Shown here: positions 57,818-64,000 of the stretch, in pieces
Layout: each line of letters starts with the position of its first letter
How positions within the stretch are numbered: position 1 is the first letter of the stretch
Source: Cryptomeria japonica
Taxonomy: Eukaryota; Streptophyta; Pinopsida; Cupressales; Cupressaceae
DNA: 64,000 bases
Assembly (NCBI RefSeq): GCF_030272615.1
Contig: NC_081412.1
Location: 22,970,432-23,034,431 of the forward strand
Reading direction: 5' to 3'
Translations under genes and position numbers: made by a program
The notes under the pieces: model-generated
Told to the model about the DNA's origin: nothing
The model's database searches: none
Seen by the model: only the letters and a program-made list of their open reading frames with translations

Positions 57818-58215
57818 ACTATCGAATTTGGATTGGAATTGTAGACAGTTGCTATGGGCAATCTTGTAGTACTTGAATTCACCACAGCCTGATGATCTGC
57901 GCTCTTAAAAATGCCGTTGTTTAACACCTATAAATTTGTTTAATGATCAGCCCATCTGCCATTTCCTACATTCTTTCAAAGTAAAATCACATACAAGTAA
58001 CACTTGCATGCATCTGATCTCCCAAATTCACTACAAATAAGAACGTTGGAGAAAATTGATGAGAAAGATGATAAGAGACACTTGCATGCATCTGATCTCC
58101 CAAATTCACTACAAATGCCCCATAAATAGTCCTCACTGCCTACACGACATTTATCTAATTAAACTTCCAGCTTTAAATGTCAGATCTTTTAGATTCTTTA
58201 CTATATAATAAACAA
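57818..58215 (-). pseudogene. 2-ODD copy D: exon 3/exon 2/intron 1 fragments
   Basis: Minus-strand pieces of the dioxygenase gene. The start of exon 3 lies at 57,927-57,818, preceded by ATAG acceptor sequence, up to the codons of NPNSIV. The end of exon 2 is present twice (about 58,015-58,040 and 58,081-58,119: CTTGCATGCATCTGATCTCC on the + strand), separated by intron 2 sequence. Part of intron 1 lies at 58,126-58,215. Exon 1 and most of exon 2 are deleted, and intron 1 joins the upstream flank directly (58,213). D faces gene C tail to tail. Confidence 0.85.
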
Positions 58216-59147
58216 AGTTAATAAACTCAATTTAATTGAGAATTTCGTGGCAGAATGTGAACCATGGAATGCTTTCTTAAGTTGGTTGGCTTCATGGACA
58301 AAGACGAAATTGTGTTTACTGTGTTTTTCGAAAACTACAAGAGAAGAGCAAGATGGGCCATAGCTGACAGCGCTGTGAACGTTTGGGACGCTTAGCCTTT
58401 TCGTAGTCTCTAATGTTGGATGGTACCCAAAAATTGATGACAGATTTCCAAAGTATATAAGAAAAAACAAACTCACTTAAAACTCAAAAGCCATTCAATG
58501 CTTAGATTTGGTGTTGGTAGAGAGGTCCGGTAACAAACATCAAACGATTCCAATCTATATAAATAGTGTCTATATTATCATTAGAAAATAATGTTATATA
58601 TTCAAAAATAAAAGGTGGATGATAAAACTCATATTTCTAAAATTTATCACAATGAGTTTGGAATAATATACATAAAACTTAAATTAGGTTATTAGATGGT
58701 TAGAGAATATTAAGAGGAGGAGGTGACTTGAGTTGCTCAATTTGTCTATATAAACTTTTCATGATATCTAGTCCCATTTATCATTATCATCAATAATATT
58801 TTTTTCTTGATTTTTTTTCTATGTTCACTTGAGGATAGGGGATGGCACAAGCTAGACAAAAAAATTTATTAGATTCTAGCAAGCCAAAATTTTCTCAACA
58901 AACAAACAATAGAGAGGCAAAATATGACATGCCTAATTCTAAAAATAAAGTTTTTAAAAAGAATTTTCTTCTTAATAATAGATGATCCTAGAATAGAGAA
59001 TACATGTAACTACATGGAGGGCCAAAAATAGCTTTATGAAACAAATGTAAATGTATTTATAAATAATAGACAAAAGATGGTAAAAGGTAATAATTAAAAA
59101 AATATTTTATAACACCTAGCAATGAGGAATTATTATTTATTTATTTA
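58213..59147. repeat. Right arm of inverted repeat around gene C
   Basis: Reverse complement of 53,892-55,268 (see there), without the 410-bp insertion. It represents the former promoter and 5' flank of gene copy D. The short frame at 58,201-58,476 reads the arm antisense and is not a gene. Confidence 0.9.
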
Positions 59148-60338
59148 TAACTCAAATTCTTCTCATAAAAAAAAAAAATTATCATTTTTTTTTAAATCAT
59201 GAAATGAAACCTAATTACAAATTGAATACATAGGGTGGCTGCAAGAAGTTGAGTCCCACTTTTGGACAAAAAGTGGAAGTGTTTTTCTGTTTTTCAAATT
59301 TTCTGTCAATTGATGTCAAAATTTGATGCACTTAGAGATTCAATCTCAAAAAACTTCAGTAATAGAAAATGTAGAAAATGTAGTGCTCGAAGTTTACTTT
59401 TCAAATATGTAATTTATTTTAATACCCACATACTAAACATCCTTTTTTAGTAGGCATGTTTAAAAACTAGTTTTTCAAAATGCATGTTTCAAGACCATAC
59501 CACACGTGTACGACCGCCCTTTTTTGATGCAAATAAATGATTTTTTGCAAATCCTTCTAGGAAATGATACCTAAGACACCAAATATTGATGAGAATATTT
59601 TTGCTTATTTTTTTATTGAATTTTTTTTTTTTGTTAATTTTTAACTGACAATAAAGTATATTTTCAAAACATCGGGTGTACGACCACCATAATTTGATGA
59701 AAATTTCATATTTTTCAAAAAAAAAATTTAATATTCAAAAGAATTGTATGTAGATTGATGTCATATAATTTATTTTTCTAAAATCCTAAAAACAAAAAAG
59801 TTAATAAAGTTTTAGTGAACCTTGGTATTTTAGGTTTAGGTTCCACTTTTGATTAATAAATAATACAAAAATAGTAAAAATAATCTTATCACTATGAAAT
59901 TTACATTTTTGAAATCAAGACGCTGAAAACTCTAATGGGTTTTCATTTCGTCAAAAAATTCAATCAGAAAGGCCCTCAAAAAATTAGGCCAAGGTAGAAA
60001 TCTGATGTCGTTTTACCTTAGTCATTTTTTTGAAGGTCCAAGCATAAGCTTTGTGGAACCAAGCCTATCCCGAAGCAAAAAAAAATGCTAAGGGTTGTTT
60101 CCCGCCCCTAATTTTAACAAACGGGTGCCTGTTTTTTAAATTCAAAAAATGGGCGTCCGTTTCGCTTTGTACCATTGAAAGCGAAACGGGCACCCGATTA
60201 TAAAAATGGACACCCGTTTCATTAAATAACGGGTGCTTGTTTCTGAAAAGATCCATTGGGCCATAATCTAGCCCACAAGCACAAATCCCAATGATTGAAT
60301 GATTTTTCAATCATTGCCTGACAAGTATGATCTGCAAA
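59148..60338. other. AT-rich DNA with short repeats, no gene
   Basis: Two related words, GTGTACGACCGCCCTTTTTTGATG (59,507) and GTGTACGACCACCATAATTTGATG (59,677), occur 170 bp apart. CACTTTTGGACAAAAAGTG (59,252-59,270) is a small hairpin. Minus-strand frames at 60,065-60,515 have no family features. It could be part of a larger transposon whose coding part is at 61.4-64 kb. Confidence 0.45.
60151..60195. repeat. 18-bp stem, 9-nt loop hairpin
   Basis: GGGCGTCCGTTTCGCTTT (60,151-60,168) pairs with AAAGCGAAACGGGCACCC (60,178-60,195) with two mismatches around loop GTACCATTG. It lies within a cluster of CGGGTGC/GCACCCG words (60,117-60,236) in both orientations. Confidence 0.85.
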
Positions 60339-61332
60339 GGGTAAGTGCACCAAGATGGTGAACAGAAAAGTGGACACATGCCAAAAAAAACAAAAATTTT
60401 CATAACCCATACAGGTTATGAAGAACTGCGAATAGTACTTTTGGTTCTTCAAAACCCGTGCAGGTTTTGGCTTGGTAAGAGGGTTGGAAAATGACCCTAA
60501 GGCTTGCAAGCCCATTTTCCCCTCTTTTTTGTTCCTTTACACATTTTTTCATCCTCCACCATGATTTCTTGACTTCATCGTCATCAAGTTTACAAATGAT
60601 GAAGTGGGTATCTCTAAAATTACCACCATAATCTCACACATTTTCTTAGTTTTCTGACCATATAATTTTTTTAATTTTTGGACAACATTAGCATAGTAAA
60701 CTTTAATTTTCTTTATCAGTGCCTTGACAGTCCTCACAGACATATGCCTACCATTTTTTTAATAAATTTTGATATACTTGACCAAATTCAAAATAAATTA
60801 TTTATTATTGTTATACACTAGATTCTATACACTTTAAAAAAAAAAATTGCATTTTTGATTATTTTGATGCAAGTTATGCCCAGCGCACAAACAGGTACCA
60901 AATTTTGAGGATGCAATCACTTCTAAAAATCATAAAAAATAAAATACTTGATGAAAAATTACAAAAAAATACACAACTTCTATATCTCAATCTTACCTAT
61001 CATCCTACCAAATGGTTTTTCAAAATACTAAATATAACCATATATTTTGTGCAGTGCACGAAAACAGCTGTGTTATATTTTTCTGAAAAAATCAAGAACA
61101 GTTTTTCGTGCGTGAAAGTTTGACCCTCTTAATATTATCCAAACTTTAAAAAAAATAGTAGTTTAGAAACTAGATTCAGAGTACTATAATTCTTATTCTT
61201 TTTTCAACTCCTAGTTTTGAGTGCATGACCTTCAAATAGCTCTTTGAAGTTCAAGTCTACCTATTTTCAAAAAAAAAAAAAAAGTGGTCACTTATACCTC
61301 CCTTTTTGTTCACCATCTTGGTGCACTTACCC
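60339..61332. mobile_element. 994-bp TIR element (MITE-like)
   Basis: The termini are perfect 26-bp inverted repeats, beginning GGGTAAGTGCACCAAGATGG, at 60,339-60,364 and 61,307-61,332; partial complementarity continues inward. CAAA flanks both sides (60,335-60,338; 61,333-61,336) and may be a 4-bp target duplication. The interior is AT-rich with no convincing ORF. A truncated relative sits at 3,075-3,822. The TIR does not match CACTA, hAT or Tc1-type ends that I know. Confidence 0.8.
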
Positions 61333-61333
61333 C

Positions 61334-61364
61334 AAAGAGAATGTTTTGATTAATCATTCTCTTT
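61334..61364. repeat. Perfect 10-bp stem hairpin
   Basis: AAAGAGAATG (61,334-61,343) and CATTCTCTTT (61,355-61,364) with an 11-nt loop, directly outside the right TIR and about 60 bp before the transposase-like ATG. Confidence 0.85.
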
Positions 61365-61422
61365 GTTTGTCTTATGTAGACTTGGTAAGGAGATCGATTC
61401 GAATTCAAATTTTGGTGTAGCC

Positions 61423-64000
61423 ATGGGATCAAATCAACGCAGGAAGAGGCAAAGGAAGGTTCTGACAACTGAGGAGATTGCAGCAAATAGGGAGAAGGAG
61501 GCAATGTGTTAATGAGAGAGAAGATCAAGAATGAGACAAGGAGCTTCAAGTTCCACAATCGTTTCAGAAGAGGAGAACATCAATGAGACCATAAATGCTG
61601 ATGAAGGAAACACAATAGAACCATTTAATTTAGGTGCATCTTCTAATCTATTATTAGATACATGTATGTCTTCACAGCCCTATGTTTTTTCTCATGAAGA
61701 AATTGGTGACTTAGTAGAAGCAGGTTACTTATTAAATGAAATTCTAATTGAAAATCAAACCCCAAATGAAATTAGAACTCAAGTTGAAACTGAAATTGAA
61801 ATCCAAATTGAAAACCCAAATGAAACTAGATCTCAACTTGAAACTGAAATTGAAACCGAATTTGAAACTCCAAATGAAATTGAAAATCCACCTACAACTA
61901 AAACCAATAATGTGTATGTAGACATGGAAACACCAATTGAAAATGAAACATGTTTGAATGATAATCAAATGAATGAAAATTTTGAAATTAAAAGTGATGT
62001 ACTAGACAACCTTCCTGGCTTGGTTTCATGGAGACAGATTAGGACACATGCAAATGGATTGTTTAGACATTTTTTTATAATAAGAAATTTGGGTTTCAAT
62101 GTCAATTAATGGTACAACTAATTAAAATGACTAAAATGCTAAAAGTGGTGAAGAAGTTAGGCTTTTATGTCAAACCCAAGAAGAAGGACGAGTCTTTAAA
62201 ACAAGTTGTATCGACTGTTGCTAGCGCCTTTGATACAATTGGAAAGAAAAGTCATTCTAAAGATAAAAAAGTGGCACGACGGGCAATAACAATAGCTTTA
62301 GTAAGTCAAACAACTTCTATAAAAGAATGATGAGTAACATAAGTGGATATCTTAATATTCATCGCAAAAATTTGTCAAGAGATGTTAAAAGAAGAGTTAA
62401 TTTTGAAAGTGATCCGACAAACAAATTGTGGACTTTTAGTGGTAGACTACCAAGGTCTGATATGAAACTTACTAGTGAAGTCAAAAATTTGATCGAAAAA
62501 TTCTGGCACGATAATAGGAGAGTATCACCTAATGATAGAGATGTTCTTAAATTAAGAGTTGGGTCAAAAATTTGTGATCCACATCCAAAACACCTATTGG
62601 ACATGACTCAAACTGAATTGTACAAAAAAAATTTGGATGATAAGGTGTTGACTATTAGCATTTGTCAAAGGTCTTTTGAAAAGTGTAAACCTTGGTATGT
62701 TCAAATTAACAAGGAAAGAGTCACATGTTGTTGCAAAAGTCATGTTCAATTTCGCTACCATTATGATGTATTTCGATATATACGTGTTACCATGCATAGT
62801 AATGGAATGTTCCAATAATGTGGTATAAATATACCACCTGAAACTATAAAGGAGTTTATTTCAAGTTTGTTTTGCAACCCACTAAATGAACAAAATTTTC
62901 TTTTCAATGCATGTGTTTTTGGTGTATGTGATATATGTGGCAATCTTGCATTGTTGGATGAATGTTTGCATGAAAATATTTCAAATGATTTTGGACAACA
63001 ATTAGTTGATGTTAAAAGATTTAAAATTGTTGAGTATCCACTGAAGGATGGAAAGGTTGGAAAACGATGCAATCTAATCACTGAAAACGTTAGTGTTCAT
63101 GCATTTATGAATGAATTCAAGAGTAACATCATACCTAAATATGTTAAACACACTCAAAATGCTAGATGGCTAGATGGTCAGTTTTGAATATGTAAGGATA
63201 CATTTCCTATTGGTAGCATACTTTCGGTTGTTGACTTTGCAAAGAACTACATGCTTGCACCACAAGATGAGGTCCAATCACAATACTACAATTCCGTGCA
63301 AGTATCGATTTTTGTCCATATTGTCTATAGGCATGCACCAGATAGTACAGAAGAGGATCGCAAAATTTTGAGAGAGTACCATTTCTATATGAGTGATAAT
63401 AAATTGCACTCATCTGAGTTTGTCCAGTATTGCTTCAAGACCTTTTTCAGAATTTGAGGGAGAGAGAAATTCAGATGACACAACATCTAATATGGTCTGA
63501 TAATTGCACAGGGCAATTCAAGAATGCTAGAATATTTTATTGGTTAAGTAGGATTCATAAGAAAACTAATATCGAACACGTGGAGTTTTTTTGAGGCTGG
63601 ACACGGGAAAGGAGAACATGACGGTGTTGGTGCATGTGTTAAGAAAGCCCTTTGCAGAGAGCAACTCAAATTCGAGGAAAAGGCTAAATTTTAAAATGCA
63701 AGTGCGATTGTGGATTGGTGTAGTGCAAATTTATCCACAGGATCAAGTCAAAACTCTACAATTAGACGTTTCTTCTGGCTAGTTAAAGAGGTGAATATCC
63801 TTCCAAGATATGATTGTGATACAATCAATGGGTCAGCTAGATGGCATTCATTTAAGAGCTCTAATTCTAACACTTGGACTATATGAACTAGAGAGCTTGC
63901 ATGTTTTTATCAATTTTGTGTTGCGGGTGAATGGGAAGAATGCGAGAATACTAAATGGGTTGAAGAATGGCAACACAATTCCTTAACACCTAGTGAGACA
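61423..64000 (+). pseudogene. DDE-transposase-like gene, lightly decayed, 3' cut by window
   Basis: One long coding sequence with few breaks. From the ATG at 61,423 (MGSNQRRKRQRKVLTTEEIA) it passes a TAATGA and runs open to 62,109, with a Glu/Thr/Asn-rich repeat region (61,750-61,910). It shifts frame to 62,109-62,330 (basic KKLGFYVKPKKKDESLKQ) and again to 62,327-63,457, one frame with stops at 62,816 and 63,185. That block holds RLPRSDMKLTSEVKNLIEKF, FGVCDICGNLALLDECLHE (CxxC...C) and a NYMLAPQDEVQSQYYNSVQV segment. A further shift gives LIWSDNCTGQFKNARIFYWL near 63,490-63,550. Then AGHGKGEHDGVGACVKKALC and a conserved-looking tail follow to the window end. The pair SDNCxGQFKN and GHGKGxxDGxGA looks like the acidic-residue blocks of an RNase H-fold transposase family found mostly as uncharacterised proteins. 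I cannot name the superfamily. Confidence 0.65.

Noticed and set aside
1-64000. CRISPR arrays, prokaryotic operons, ribosome binding sites, rRNA genes
   Set aside because: None seen. Introns, LINEs and plant-type LTR elements identify nuclear plant DNA, and tandem arrays here lack regular unique spacers.
1-64000. tRNA genes
   Set aside because: No cloverleaf-compatible A box/B box pair noticed on reading; a tRNAscan-SE run would be decisive.

Overview
This is a window of a large, AT-rich, repeat-dominated plant nuclear genome. The likely source is a gymnosperm (conifer-like). That is inferred from the very low gene density, the long decayed LTR retrotransposons and LINEs, and a flavanone-3-hydroxylase-type dioxygenase with two short GT-AG introns; no species can be named from sequence alone. 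I recognise one intact protein-coding gene. Almost everything else is transposable-element sequence or decayed copies of that gene.

The intact gene (55,364-56,791, +) encodes a 351-residue 2-oxoglutarate/Fe(II)-dependent dioxygenase with three exons and all catalytic residues (H217, D219, H275, R285, S287). The window holds at least six further traces of the same gene. A at 9,054-10,466 (-) is nearly intact but has a 2-bp frameshift in exon 3. B at 14,956-16,094 (-) has stops, a lost iron ligand and a copia element in exon 1. G keeps flanks only (36.4-37.0 and 39.8-41.3 kb). E at 43.74-44.98 kb has intron 1 joined to the 3' UTR by a microhomology deletion. F at 52.75-53.0 kb is an exon 2 remnant. 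D at 57.8-58.2 kb (-) consists of fragments facing the intact gene. The copies share flanking DNA, so this is a segmentally duplicated, mostly dead gene cluster. The 5' flanks of the intact gene and of D form large inverted arms (53.9-55.3 and 58.2-59.1 kb).

Layout. 0-2.4 kb: LTR fragments and a 630-bp GA microsatellite. 3-8 kb: a fragment of an inverted-repeat DNA transposon and a minus-strand LINE interrupted by a 1.22-kb solo LTR with a clean ACTCT target duplication. 8.2-16.1 kb: copies A and B with nested retroposons. 16.1-18.7 kb: copia and gypsy fragments. 18.7-27.6 kb: a non-autonomous LTR element (II) with a low-complexity Asn/Gln/Pro/Ser-rich ORF and no reverse transcriptase. 27.6-31.7 kb: a tandem array of about 78-bp hairpin-forming repeats, then a long decayed reading frame I do not recognise. 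33.1-34.6 kb: a copia-type LTR. 36-45 kb: gene flanks G and E, a short retroposon with a 9-bp target duplication, and copies of a dispersed ORF-containing repeat (R1). 45.0-52.3 kb: a gypsy-type element (III) with gag and protease but no reverse transcriptase. 52.3-59.1 kb: F, a copia remnant, the intact gene and D. 59.2-64 kb: a 994-bp element with perfect 26-bp terminal inverted repeats, followed by a lightly decayed transposase-like gene that runs off the window.

The best candidates for something little described are three: the transposase-like gene with its neighbouring terminal-inverted-repeat element (60.3-64 kb), the unrecognised reading frame behind the hairpin array (27.6-31.7 kb), and the duplicated dioxygenase cluster with its inverted arms.
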